From: Varroa destructor
Lineage: Eukaryota; Arthropoda; Arachnida; Mesostigmata; Varroidae
Reading direction: 5' to 3'
NCBI RefSeq assembly: GCF_002443255.2
Contig: NW_019211457.1
Location: forward strand, 37,671,126 to 37,735,125
DNA: 64,000 bases
The notes beneath the pieces were generated by a model. It worked only from the letters and a program-made list of their open reading frames with translations, did not search any database and was not told where the DNA came from. Made by a program: the position numbers and the translations under genes. How positions within the stretch are numbered: position 1 is the first letter of the stretch; every line of letters starts with the position of its first letter. Positions 1 through 11,300 of the stretch are shown here, in pieces.

Positions 1-84
1 GCGAAGTCATTTGATGTCTTAACAGAACGTACAAAATCTAATGGATTTTGTCTATCTGAACTGTCGTATCATTTTCGGAGTGCC

Positions 85-208
85 TTACTTAGATCGAATT
101 CTAGTTACTGTCACAAGAGGCACTCGATAGAAGATAATTGGTTAAGCGGACCCATTTCCCAACGCAGGTCTTGGGGTGGGGTTAACAGGGAGCAAAAGTC
201 CTTTTTTT
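85..208 (+). repeat. Left terminal inverted repeat of the element
   Basis: About 124 nt, matching the reverse complement of 991-1114. A short stretch just outside the arm (TTTTCGGAGTGCCT, 73-86) resembles one just inside it (near 206-219), which may be a remnant of an internal duplication or coincidence. Confidence 0.8.
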
Positions 209-424
209 CGGAGAGTGCCTCAAAACATTTGCGCTAGTAACGAAAATATATATACAGCTCATATGGTAACTATCAGTTTTTGGGGTTGAAAAATCTAGTC
301 TGGGTCAATAACGTGGTGTATTGTCGACAGTCGCCGACCTACAAAACTACTAACACAAATTATACGTTCATTAGTTTAGATTTTCTCTTTATTCTTAAAG
401 CGCACACGTATATTTTCATAGGTA

Positions 425-430
<6 letters not shown>

Positions 431-476
<46 letters not shown>
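431..476. repeat. (TA)n microsatellite
   Basis: About 23 uninterrupted TA units inside the core of the inverted-repeat element. ORFs of 88-98 codons crossing it on both strands are artefacts of the repeat. Confidence 0.9.
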
Positions 477-479
<3 letters not shown>

Positions 480-990
480 GGCGAAAATTGTCAATGTTGC
501 TAGGATGTTAATCCTTGTGTTGAAACCGGGTGACGCTATCTCTTGCATTGCTGTGTACGGAACAAAACATTTATAAATTGAATTTCCATTGGCGAGACAT
601 ATGCGCATGTAATCGCATCGTCCCATTTGCTATGTAAAGTATTTTTTCTTCATTTAGCGTCATTTATCGGCTGAACCTTTTTGACCGTTGGCCTATTTAT
701 GAGTCCACGGAGAAGACGAGCCCTTAGCATAGATTCGGTGAGTGAGACGAGCTAGAACTCCTACTCGTTCAGTCATTGTTTGTCATTTATGACATTCATC
801 GAATTATAGGAGGTAGTATGAACATATGCTTTCTGTCAGTAATCAATGTTGTATTTTATCTCGCAGTTGTCTACTGAATTGAGGATGAACCGTCTTGTTT
901 TATATATGTAACGTATACAGGCTAATATTTTGACCTCAACTTCCGCAGTACATTTCTCTAGCATTTTTGGCATTAAACAATGTCAAAATA

Positions 991-1114
991 AAAAAAAGGA
1001 CTTTTGCTCCCTGTTAACCCCACCCCAAAACCTGCGTTGGGAAATGGGTCCGCTTAACCAATTATCTTCTATCGAGTGCCTCTTGTGACAGCAACTAGGG
1101 TTCGATCTAAGTAA
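991..1114 (-). repeat. Right terminal inverted repeat of the element
   Basis: Reverse complement of the left arm. Differences are a few substitutions, for example near the outer end (TTCTAG versus CCCTAG in arm orientation), so insertion is not very recent. Confidence 0.8.
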
Positions 1115-3274
1115 CCGACACACATTGAAGCATTCGATCGGGGCAGCGAATGTCGAAGGTAGATTACTCCTGGTAGCACCCTCTATGCCCCCACCGCTAT
1201 CTTACTCGCTATTTTTTTTGCTTGATCTGTTCCTTAGACCGCAGTGTGTAGCCGGTATCAGGAATCCGGAAAACCAATTTAGGAAGAAGACGATGCCGAT
1301 GAGAGAGAACAGATAGTAGAAATGTGAGGGGAAGAAGGTTGACTCGGAAGCTACGTGACGAAGGGAGAAAACCGACTGGGAATGGAGACACTATGGAAAA
1401 AAAGGGTACATAAATTCAAAAGATACTTGACAGTCCCTGCCACAACCCCCTGCAGCCGAGATGACTTTTGAGGGGTCTTCATACAAGCAATGAGCTGTAG
1501 GCGGTGACTGTGCCTACGGCTATGCCTGTTTGGCTTTCACTCTGCAGCAAGGGCTACACAGTATCGACTTCGGTGTATTCGTTGGTCCGCTTGAGATAGG
1601 AACTTGTAACTATTGGTTTTTATGAGAAACCAGTTATCACTTTGTATATAGAGTATGGACAATGCGAAGACGTAACCTTACAACTATCTAACCAAATATT
1701 AACGAACTCTCATTCACATAAAGACACTCAAGGGTTTTTCTTGATCTTGCATCCGTTGCATTTGCTTCGAATGGACGCAATTACACCGAAACACCTGTAA
1801 TTTAGTTCTCCGTGCTTCGAGCGCCGTGCAATGTCCTCGTTTATCATTTTAATCTTACAGAAGTGATACCGGATCATCTGCGTCATAACAACCCGATTTT
1901 ATGAAAAATGTCAACAGCAGAAAACGTATTTATACCGGTGTATTTCATTTTCAAACATCCGACCAGTAACGACTCAGGTACGTTTTTGATGTCAGTATAA
2001 ATGCGTCGTACGCATTACGTCATGCTGTTCTATAGCTAATTTTCATCTAGTCATACAAACGAAGGAGATTCGCATATTTTACCACTGTATTTAAAATGCG
2101 CACAGTTATCAAGGTGGGTCGGATGTATGTGATTGATAAATGGCCGATATCTCGCAGTGTATCGTGCCAAAGTTTTACACCTCTGAACGTTATCAGCTCG
2201 CTTACAGTGTATTTTGCGCCATGATTTGCCACGCACGTTACTACTGGTCATGTTAAAATAATGGATTTTCGACAAAATAGTACTATATACTTAGTCGCAA
2301 TCACTGATAAGGGTGTGGTAATCCGAGGACTGGGACAATGTGAAAATTCCTTGCATCCTATGCTGTGAACAAAGCTGTCCATAACATAGATTATAGATTT
2401 TAAGCAAAAAGAAAAAATTTTCATGTTAATTGGGGTTTGTCAGCGCGAACGAATTTGACAATAGTTATAGTCTTTCTTTTCCAGTAAGGCGAAATTTTCT
2501 TCAGGAAGAGACAGGCTTATGTCAAGCATCAAGATTGGTGAATGAACGCATACTCGTTACGACAGACAGCCCGCGAAGGTTCGTGCCAATTCGGGTGCTA
2601 TACCCTTACCAGTACCTTATATATAAATGTATATGATACATGTACTTGTCAGTACAGGACAGCATGGTGTACATCGGGTGTAATTCAGTAGTCGGCCTTT
2701 CGAAACTGAACATCTGTTCTCGCACACTACGCAACTCGGATTGAGAACGTATAGGACGGCATAAAGAAGCGCGTCAAGCATCGCAGATAACTATTATAGA
2801 AGCAATTTAGTTACAAAAAAGAACGAGTAAATAATTAAATTGTTTCGTTTGAAGGAGTCGACCTATTGAATTCTCCAATATCTATCTACTCGGAAAAAAA
2901 ATATGCCAGTGAGTGAATCGAGAGAAAACTACGATGAGTTTAATAATTATCCCACACAGCTTATCAGCCCATCTTATTAAAGGTAAATCGAAGATACGTA
3001 GCATAGGTATAATGAGGTTTAAGCTAGAACAGATGTTAAACTAAATCGTTCGGGTTTTCGATAAATCAATAATTTATTGCTCACGCTGAGTTGCGTTGAG
3101 TTCATTAGATCAATAAGTATTTATGTATCTGTATATCTAAACGAAAAATGTATCACTTTGTAATAAAGCTTACTTTTTAATGGCTATTACTTTCAGTTCG
3201 TAGAGTGTTGCTCATAAAATTAATTAAACGAATTTAATTATCGAGTATCTAAGCTCAAATGTATTGTCTCTGAA
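1115..3274. other. Intergenic, nothing recognised
   Basis: Only short ORFs without recognisable content. AT content rises towards 3000-3280. It lies downstream of the 3' end of wolframin. Confidence 0.6.
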
Positions 3275-3280
3275 TTTATT
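3275..3280 (-). other. Candidate polyadenylation signal of wolframin
   Basis: TTTATT on the plus strand, AATAAA on the minus strand, about 160 nt downstream of the wolframin stop codon. A second AATAAA lies at 3073-3078. Confidence 0.5.
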
Positions 3281-3440
3281 AAAGACGCCGTATCTACGAT
3301 TTCAAAATTGCATCGGTTTATGTTCTATAGATTTGACAGCTTTAGAATACGTACTTCGTACGATACTGCTGTAACGATAAAAAGAAAGTCTGAAATCAAT
3401 AAAGCCATCTACCTGACTTCTTGTAGTAGAAAAACCGTCA

Positions 3441-5318
3441 CTAAAGTTCGTTCCGAGCATCGGGTAAATCGTCACGATTAACTGCGGCGGAAATATAATC
3501 AATTCGACTTTTCCATTCGTCGAAGATGTCAAGTACGTGCTTCCAATAAAGCCTCAGTGCAGTCCTGATTTGCTTGATTTCAACCCGCTGTCCGTCCTGT
3601 CTGTACGAATGAACTGCGAGTTGCACTTCAGGCCCTGTCCGCACCTGCTCGAGAATTCCACTTACTCTAATATAATTCTTTGGCCTGAGAGACCGAATCA
3701 AACTTAGGGCGTCGTCGTCAAGTATGACTGAGGCAGAAATGTCATCAATCGTGAGTGTGACTGCAACCTTGACCTTTTCAAAGGAGTCCACTCCAATCTC
3801 TACGGAGCCATCATTTAGCTTCCAGTGTTTCACCCCAATACTTTCTAGCATGTTGCTTCGATGAAGAAGATTAATTGATTCGACTCTGCCAACAACATCA
3901 GTTAAGGCGTGACCCTCTAGTTTACTGCAGGCCACCATCGTGTCCAATGAAGGCGTATAACTGCAGATTTCATAGATGTCCCTCGGATTCGTGTCTCTGG
4001 GATGAAACAAAATGCCGGGTGGAAGCGAATACAGCGCGTACATTGCTAACAGAAGGAGTATGAAAGCCTTCATATTTCGAGGCACGCCGATAAACAATTG
4101 ACGAATAGTGACGAAGACTGTCGTCTTGGTCACTGATAGGCCTTGCAAAATGATCGAGTACTCGCTCGTGAGGAAGGTGAACGTAAACACGGAACAGCTA
4201 TCGGAGAGATAGAGTATACTACATGCGACAAGAGTCATTGACAGCGTAATGATCGTATCTTGTAGCTCCGTCTTGGTAAAAGAGAACAGAGAGAACACGC
4301 ACACGACTGAGATGAATTTGAGGAGTAGTGGAAATCGACCGATGTACAAATCGGGTTCCCGGTAGCTGTTTCGCCACAAGTGTAGATGCTTAACGAGGTC
4401 AACAAGCATAATCAAATATGTCGTACAGCTGAATACCGTCAACGAGACTCTTCCAAAGGCCAGAGTCGATAGAACAATCATGGACGTAACACACGAAAAG
4501 GATAATAGATACAGTTTGAATAGAGTCCAGAACATTCGAAGTCTGAACGGTAGTGGACGGTCGCGGTATTTCGCATCGAGACGCATCACCTTCGAGTACA
4601 TGCCGCACGTAAATAACGCACAGTACGTTCGCATGCTAACGATGAGGAGAACCGTGCAGAGAAATGCGAAAAATGCGTCCATGGCCGGAGCAAGCTTATG
4701 ACTAAGTAAATGGTCGAACGAAGATATATATCTATGTCCAATAAAGCCGCCGATAGCGAGCGTCATTCCGAGAGCGAACAGATCACCGAACGTATGCCGA
4801 AACCGTTGCGCGAACAACGACTCGCATTTGGGTATCTCGCCCGAAATTAACTTGAGAACCTGCGCGGCCACGACCTTCTCATCGGCGTTGATGTAAGTCT
4901 TTTTGAACCTCGATACGATTCGCTTTGCGTATGTGGCTGATAGCTCCTCTTCGCAATAGCCACGCTCAAGCGTGTTGTCAACAAACGGAGCCAACAAAGG
5001 TGGACAAAACTGCCGCTTCGATAAAAGCATTGCGATAGCTGCTTCGTCGCCCTCACGGGCCGCTTTAAGAAGCCAGCGAAACGCAACTTCCATTGATATG
5101 TCATCATTCACCTGGTGCTCCTGAAAGATCTTCTTTGCGAGACACACCATGCTGAAAGTGCACCCATCCTGCGCAAGTTGTAGCCTTAATCTGCTTTTTG
5201 GATCGACAAAGAACTGTTTTTTCTCTCTTATCCCGTGTGGATAGAGGTCATGTAGAACTTCGTCCAAGTCGTGTGGATCAGGTGAGTCAGCCGGCACTGG
5301 CCACTGATTACGTAACAT
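3441..5318 (-). CDS. wfs1: Wolframin (ER membrane protein)
   Basis: Wolframin is an ER multi-pass glycoprotein involved in calcium homeostasis and the unfolded-protein response. From the first ATG (5318) the ORF gives 625 aa. Residues 40-160 form the helical Sel1-like region (RWLLKAAREGDEAA). Hydrophobic segments lie near 178-195, 210-238, 265-287, 291-310, 328-347, 355-375 and 416-436. The luminal C-terminal domain contains CSKLEGH (464-470), matching the CSHLEGH of the human protein, and GILEQV (554-559). The family is usually 850-890 aa, so the disordered N-terminus is absent or lies in an unseen exon: an acceptor-like site (aatcag, then TGGCCAGTG) sits just after codon 5, and an in-frame TAG lies upstream at 5376-5378. 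The chain ends in RNEL, which fits the KDEL-type ER-retrieval pattern. It is head-to-head with vinculin. Confidence 0.88.
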   Translation of the reverse strand: MLRNQWPVPADSPDPHDLDEVLHDLYPHGIREKKQFFVDPKSRLRLQLAQDGCTFSMVCLAKKIFQEHQVNDDISMEVAFRWLLKAAREGDEAAIAMLLSKRQFCPPLLAPFVDNTLERGYCEEELSATYAKRIVSRFKKTYINADEKVVAAQVLKLISGEIPKCESLFAQRFRHTFGDLFALGMTLAIGGFIGHRYISSFDHLLSHKLAPAMDAFFAFLCTVLLIVSMRTYCALFTCGMYSKVMRLDAKYRDRPLPFRLRMFWTLFKLYLLSFSCVTSMIVLSTLAFGRVSLTVFSCTTYLIMLVDLVKHLHLWRNSYREPDLYIGRFPLLLKFISVVCVFSLFSFTKTELQDTIITLSMTLVACSILYLSDSCSVFTFTFLTSEYSIILQGLSVTKTTVFVTIRQLFIGVPRNMKAFILLLLAMYALYSLPPGILFHPRDTNPRDIYEICSYTPSLDTMVACSKLEGHALTDVVGRVESINLLHRSNMLESIGVKHWKLNDGSVEIGVDSFEKVKVAVTLTIDDISASVILDDDALSLIRSLRPKNYIRVSGILEQVRTGPEVQLAVHSYRQDGQRVEIKQIRTALRLYWKHVLDIFDEWKSRIDYISAAVNRDDLPDARNEL

Positions 5319-7571
5319 GTTGCAATACAGAACGTAGTTACAAAAAGCAAGTATAAAGAAATGTACAGCCACGTCCTATTGTTCTTCTAGGCTCCTTTTC
5401 ACTACCATAAACAGTTTCCTACTTCAACGATAACAACAAACGCAGTAATTGCTCTCAGCCGATCAAAACATATATTCGCTCGTCTGTCGTCGTCGTTGTC
5501 ATCATCATCAGCATTATTCAACTGTCCCTAAGTGGCAGGAGCAGCTGTGGCAGTCGCAATCACTCCTGTAGGTGCATGCGGCCGCATGCTTATTCAATGT
5601 TTTCTCCCGTCGCTTCGAGACTATCGTCGCTCCCTAGAATTCCTACCGACAGTACTGCAACAATTTCGCTCAATAAGACACTCGCATTTGGTTGTTATCG
5701 TCATTGAATGTGGTTATCGCCCAAAACAAAACGCCACGTTAAGCGGGCACACTACGCGTAGTATCGTGAAGAGAACAATCGAATGGCGTTCGGTCATCAG
5801 CCACCTGTTCACTGCCCCTCTTTAGCCTCTCACTAGTGTAGACAGGACGATTAGAAAACAATGTGCTGGTAAGGCCGGTCTAACGTTCCGACAAACTGAC
5901 GGAGCTCTGCTCGTTCCAGACAAGCACCACATTCAAAAACTAACAGACAGACGACCAAGTCTTCTGCTGCTATGGTTAACAGCAGCGCCTGAAGCGGCCA
6001 CCACGAACGCGATGCGCGAAGCGGCCAACGCATGCGCCCAACACAAAACACCATACTGCCGGTGCCTTCTGCTCGTCTTCCGAGACGGAAAGAAACCGTT
6101 AGACTTTGAGGAAATAAAATTGTTCCAGTAATGCAAATTGGGTAGCACGGTTTAGCATATGAGAAGTACGATCCTGAGCGATAGCTTTTGGCCGATGTTC
6201 GCCTACCAATCTGTATTGCTATTCAAACGGACCACTCAACAGGTCAGCCCCTGCCGTCGATGAATGTAGCTTAACGTTGTGTCTCAGCCTGCTCGTTTGG
6301 ATGGCACGCCCACCTTACATGAAGACCGTGGAGATGTTGGTACTGCCGTCACGATTCTTTAGCAAACAGACTAATGGAGAAGCGGAAGGGGCTAGTTGTC
6401 TCTTTGGGTTAAGGAGAGGTAGCCATATAATATATAAGGTCAAGTGTTGTTCCTGCTGCTGTGCTTTTCCTACCGTCGCTATAGGCTGTGTTCGTTCGCT
6501 TCGAACGTTAGCGCGATATCTTTCCATGTCTGTGCTTGAGAGTGGGTATGTGGAAAGGGCGCATATCGCTAGCCGTCTGCTATCCAGCTTCTGTATAGAA
6601 CAGTCTTTCTGATTGTTTGTCTTTCCGACTATTATCGTTTCGATTACTATTACTGTTGTTACCTCTTCCTTTAGCGTGCTGGACCATTTAGCTGGGGTTA
6701 AACGTTGCCAGGGCAGACTCCTGCTACTCTGCCGGTTCGACTCTACCAGCTCTAGGGTCTCTGTGCGCGTGTAGCGGGCCTGAAAAAGCGGAAAGAAATG
6801 GGCAGCGGTTGGTTCAAGGCCTGCATGCCACTGAGCAATAAGGACAAAGGCCTCCGGGCTGTATAACCGATTCGTAGAGGGCTTTTCGTACGGCTCCCAC
6901 CACGGTGATCGCAGCGGCGGCTACGGTGATAGCAGAGGCTGCGCAGGAGGTCACTGCTTCAGGCCAAGGCTATCGGACTCCCGGTAGCTCCGTGTCGCTG
7001 TTGATGCCGCTTCTCTTACGCTTCTTTCAATCGCAATGTCCTCATGATATGGGCATGCAGTTGGGTTCACACGACATCTTACCCTACCCCAGAACTTAGT
7101 CTCTTCTTCGAGTTTAATTCAATCGCTGTCAAATGGCGATCGCAACCAATTTCTAGCAGCGCAAGTCCGTAAGCGGTCGCGCCTATATTGATGCCTGTCT
7201 GTGCTGCCATTGCTTCTGTCAAGGCAGATCAATCATACACATACAAACAGTCCTTGCGTATATAATCGACCTGACATACGTTCTTATATAAGCACGAAAA
7301 CTCATTGACCGCTTCTGTTATTGTTATTTGTAATAAAGTCTGATATAGTTACTATTCTCTGATACGCTCTTGTAGCGCAGGCTCTTTTTGCGCGCGTGTG
7401 TCTGTGTGCAGTCACTGCTGCAGCTGCCATTGGCACCAACTTTCCAGCATCGGTCGCCCACTCAGCGAGCACCATCAGCGTTTGTCCATTCAAAAATAGC
7501 GAACCGTCAACTCTGCTCGTGTCGTTCCGAGCGTCGTCCGTCAGACACGCACAGGGGCATGCAGCTATCTA

Positions 7572-7606
<35 letters not shown>

Positions 7607-8291
7607 AACTGGCGACCAATCGATCTGCGTTAAGTGTCGCTTGAGTCATGTGGCTCTGCCGAGCCTCACGCCGGCGCCACCGAGGGCGCTGTCGGCAGCT
7701 TCCAAACTTCCTTCCAAACTTGGTGCGCTCAATGGTTAGTTGTACAGTAGCGGCCGTGGCCCGATCTGTTAGACGACGACTGGCCTAAATAGGTGGAGGC
7801 AGTGGCAGCAAGCGCCGAACCCAATTGTCTTGATTACGTCTCAGCCGACGACGCTCGTGCCCACTTCCCCCACCATTACTACGACCAGTTGTAATAGCGC
7901 TGCATAACAAATCCAACTCAGCATACACACAGTTAGTGCTGTTGCTACGAGCACTTTATCCCCGCCGTTGTTATTCTCTTGTGTCGTCTTGAAGTTTGCT
8001 TATTTTCCTCGGCTGCCGGCGACTGCTTCGCGACACCAATCTTCGCAGGCCTGATTCGACGATACTATTGCATTCAGCAATACCGTCGAATTGTCGAGCT
8101 TCTAACTGTCGTTTTTGCCAACTCTAATTTTGCGTGTCATAGAAAACGTGCTTTATCTTTGCGGAGAAATAACTGTGCATCGTCATACCTGGACATTGGC
8201 CGTACAAACGCTGAAAAGATAGAGAACGATTAATACCTACTCTACGATTCAGCTGCAATTGTGAGCTGTAGAGGAAGGATCGAGCATCAAG
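5319..8291. other. Divergent intergenic region between wolframin and vinculin (promoters, 5'UTRs)
   Basis: About 3 kb separates the start codons of the two divergent genes. It looks richer in GC than the surrounding DNA and contains short trinucleotide runs near 5488-5510. Promoters and 5'UTR exons of both genes are expected here. I could not identify a convincing TATA box or initiator by eye. Confidence 0.5.
7572..7606. repeat. (GCTG)n tetranucleotide microsatellite
   Basis: About eight to nine tandem GCTG/CTGG units, roughly 690 nt upstream of the vinculin start codon. Confidence 0.9.
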
Positions 8292-8348
8292 ATGCCCGTG
8301 TTTCATACGAAAACGATTGCCAGTATACTGGAACCAGTATCAGCACAG
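8292..8348 (+). CDS. Vinc: Vinculin exon 1 (coding part)
   Basis: Nineteen codons, beginning [16 protein letters not shown], the vinculin N-terminus. It ends in CAG followed by a consensus donor GTAAGT, phase 0. It lies 15 kb from the next exon and is too short for ORF finding; I located it by searching for the conserved N-terminus. The 5'UTR upstream is not delimited. Confidence 0.93.
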
Positions 8349-11300
8349 GTAAGTTGCGTGTCGCAGAAAACAAACCGTGGGTCTTGCGCACACTTTGATC
8401 GAAAAAACGAAAGTGCTTCCTCCGGACCAGCTGATTGCGCGCCAACTGCATAAGAAGTTTAGTAACTTGTTAATGAAGGCACGTTTAATCTTGCTACCGA
8501 TTATTGTCGACAGGAATTAGCTTCGCTCAAAGAAGTTAAACTTGGAAACAAATGAAAAACTTAGGCCTTGTGCAAAAGTTCTTCTCTGAGCAAATGGAAC
8601 GTTCTGCGGGGGGGGGGGGGGTTGTGAACTTACGTGGTATAAACAGTTTGATTACCTTATAAGATCCGCTCGGAGTACACCTAGACGCGACATTCGCTGG
8701 GCTCCAAATGTATAATTATGTTCTTTAGCATAGTATTTTTCTACTTCTGTGGCATAGATTCAAATCAGACCCTTTACAGGGTCAGGCCGTGGGCCTTCCC
8801 TCAGTCCATTTCTGCGAGCCGCGAACACAGTCAACAGCCGCTCGACTTCGGCCTGTGCTGGTGCGCATTGCTCGCGTTGATTGTCCAGTTTTATATCTAG
8901 AAGTAGCGGTATTTATTTTTCTTCTTGCGAATCCCGCGTTCAATTTTCTGACTGTGATATACGGGGGGACTCCGTCAGCTTCGCTATTCGTTATTGTCGC
9001 TGACGGCGACTGCTGGGGATGACGAAGCCTCAGCGCGGAAACTTGCCATAGCGGTAGCATCAGTGGCAGTCACGATGCCCGCCGATGTGGCGCTGCCCGT
9101 TCCGCTGCTGCTAACGTGACTTTTATAGACTTCGCTTGTGGGTGGCTGCGAGCCGCAAGATTTTTGTCCCGCAGCAGACGGTTGCCGACTGCGTGGACAT
9201 GATATTTTCTTATTAATAATAAGGAATGGAACCGCTATCTGCGAACTTGCATATGATGATGCAACCCTAGGAAAGGACTGCTAGACATATTAGAAGCTAC
9301 GGCGCCAACTTCCAAAACGCATCGAATTCGTAACATTAACATGAACGCAGCAGAGCTTTGCTCGGAGGATAGACTAAGAGCGCAGGATCTGCCTAATATA
9401 ATGTACAGGTCCGAAGTGTTACAGTTTGGAATTTATTGCTAATTAAACGCAACAAAGATGACGACGTGTGACGTTCAATAAAGGCTCACGACAGCAGCAA
9501 CAACAAAGTCAGTGGCTGAGAGGAATCTTCGCATCCGCGTTAATGATTGTCAATTCGGGATGTGTTAGCGGGACATAGATCACGATAGTACATAGGCTAG
9601 CGTGCAGTGCGTCTGCAGTCCCCATGTATAAGCCAAAAAGTCGTAAACATTCACTTTGACTAAAAGCTTAATTAGGCAATCACGTTCGTTTCAACGACGT
9701 GTCAAGCTCGTAGGCAGCTCACCAAACGCCGACATGAAAGTCTCAGGCGCATAAGCGGCTTCAGTACAGCTGGCAACGGGCCCGATCAAATTCTCAGTCT
9801 CTGCGCCGGTAGCTGCTACGACTAGTACATATATATAGGATAAGTCAGTTCTATGCATGATACAGAGTAATAGATGGCAACTTGATAACATGAGCGCTAG
9901 TCGATCTGTTTAGAGGAGACGCTCTAACCGTTGCCGACAAGATGGATATCGTCATGTCCGTTACCCCTAGTCGAATGTAGTAAAAGTCGATCGAGGTCAT
10001 GGTGTTGATGATTGGTGTGATTATATTGTTGTTGTTGCGATCAAAATACTGATGACGAGACGCAGTCTGCAGTCTCTCTTCACTACCGCTAGATTGTCTA
10101 TGATGATAATGATATCGGTGATGTAATTAGTGGCGTATAGTACACGGTAGGTGAGAGCGTTTCTTTACAAAGGGACCCGACTGGCCAAACAGCTTCCCGC
10201 CGTCGTGCCTTCCTTTGAAATTCTGACTTGCGACACACAGGGATTTTTGTAACTTCTGTGACTAAATCACTTATATAAGTGATTCAGCATAAAGGGCGAA
10301 TCTAGAAAATGCTTGAACCTAGAATATAAGATCTCTTATGCTAGTTCTTATTGACCCCAGTCACTTTAGCTAAGGCTATTGTTAAAGCTCATTTAGAGCA
10401 ACGGAACGTCCGCCAGATTGGTAAACATCCCCGAGTTAGCAATGTACGCCGTTGTACAGTTCGATGATCGATTGTTATTATACGAAAGTTGTATGCATTC
10501 ATACGACAGAACAATCAAAAATAATGTTAAAGAAGAAGCATTATTCTATTTACGTGACTTGCACTTTTGTGTAGTCTCGATTTGCAGGAGGGCTTATGTG
10601 AAGTGCCTTTTCGCGAAGACATTACCGATCAGACACGTAAAGTTGTTTGTTCCCAACCAAATCGATTTTTTCCATACTGTTTTTCTATAGCTGTCATCGT
10701 ACGGCAGTGGAGGTATGGGAGCTGGTCTTTTCTGAGGTCACGAAGCGACAAGGCCATATTAGCTTTGTCGTTTAGAAGACGTTTCCACTGCGGACGGTAT
10801 GTCCGCACTACCATCATCGTAGAAAGACAGTAACGAGCCGGAAAAGGAGATGGGTGGCGTACGATGTCCAAGTTAGAATCAGTCAACTACGACGAAAGTC
10901 GAGTTCTCCCTCCATGGCCCTTACTTCGCCATAGCATTGCATTACTTACGTACAGTGGTTTCTATGATAGCTCGAGCCAAGTACAAAGGCACCATTTTGT
11001 CAAATAAAAGGTTGAGAAATGCTAAGCATGCAGTGTAGGATGCTACAAAAGCATGTATATATATATCACCTATACGTTGTGTATTGTTGAAACGCACTCA
11101 AGTAGTTAGCCCGAAATTCGAACGGTTTCAGTCAGGAGTCACCGTGCAGTCTTGGACAGTTCGTCTGGCGCAGGAGTGCGTCATTGTTTTTTAATTGATG
11201 AGTGAATTAAGCCTTTGTTTTTGCGGTTATAAACATCATGTCGAAGGCCTTAGACATTTAGAAGGACACTCGGCGTTCTCAATTAAGGCTCACTAGCAGA

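Larger units (their letters stand above)
85..1114. mobile_element. Non-autonomous DNA transposon (MITE-like) with 124-bp terminal inverted repeats
   Basis: The sequence at 85-208 reappears as its reverse complement at 991-1114 with only a few mismatches. Both arms run from TTACTTAGATCGAA at the outer end to a T-run at the inner end. The 782-bp core has no long ORF and holds a (TA)n microsatellite. The architecture fits a MITE or deleted cut-and-paste transposon. No target-site duplication is obvious at either edge, so the superfamily cannot be named and the true ends may lie slightly elsewhere. Confidence 0.75.

Noticed and set aside
280..626. ORFs of 98 and 88 codons on both strands
   Set aside because: They are carried by the (TA)n repeat, which encodes alternating I-Y in every frame and strand.
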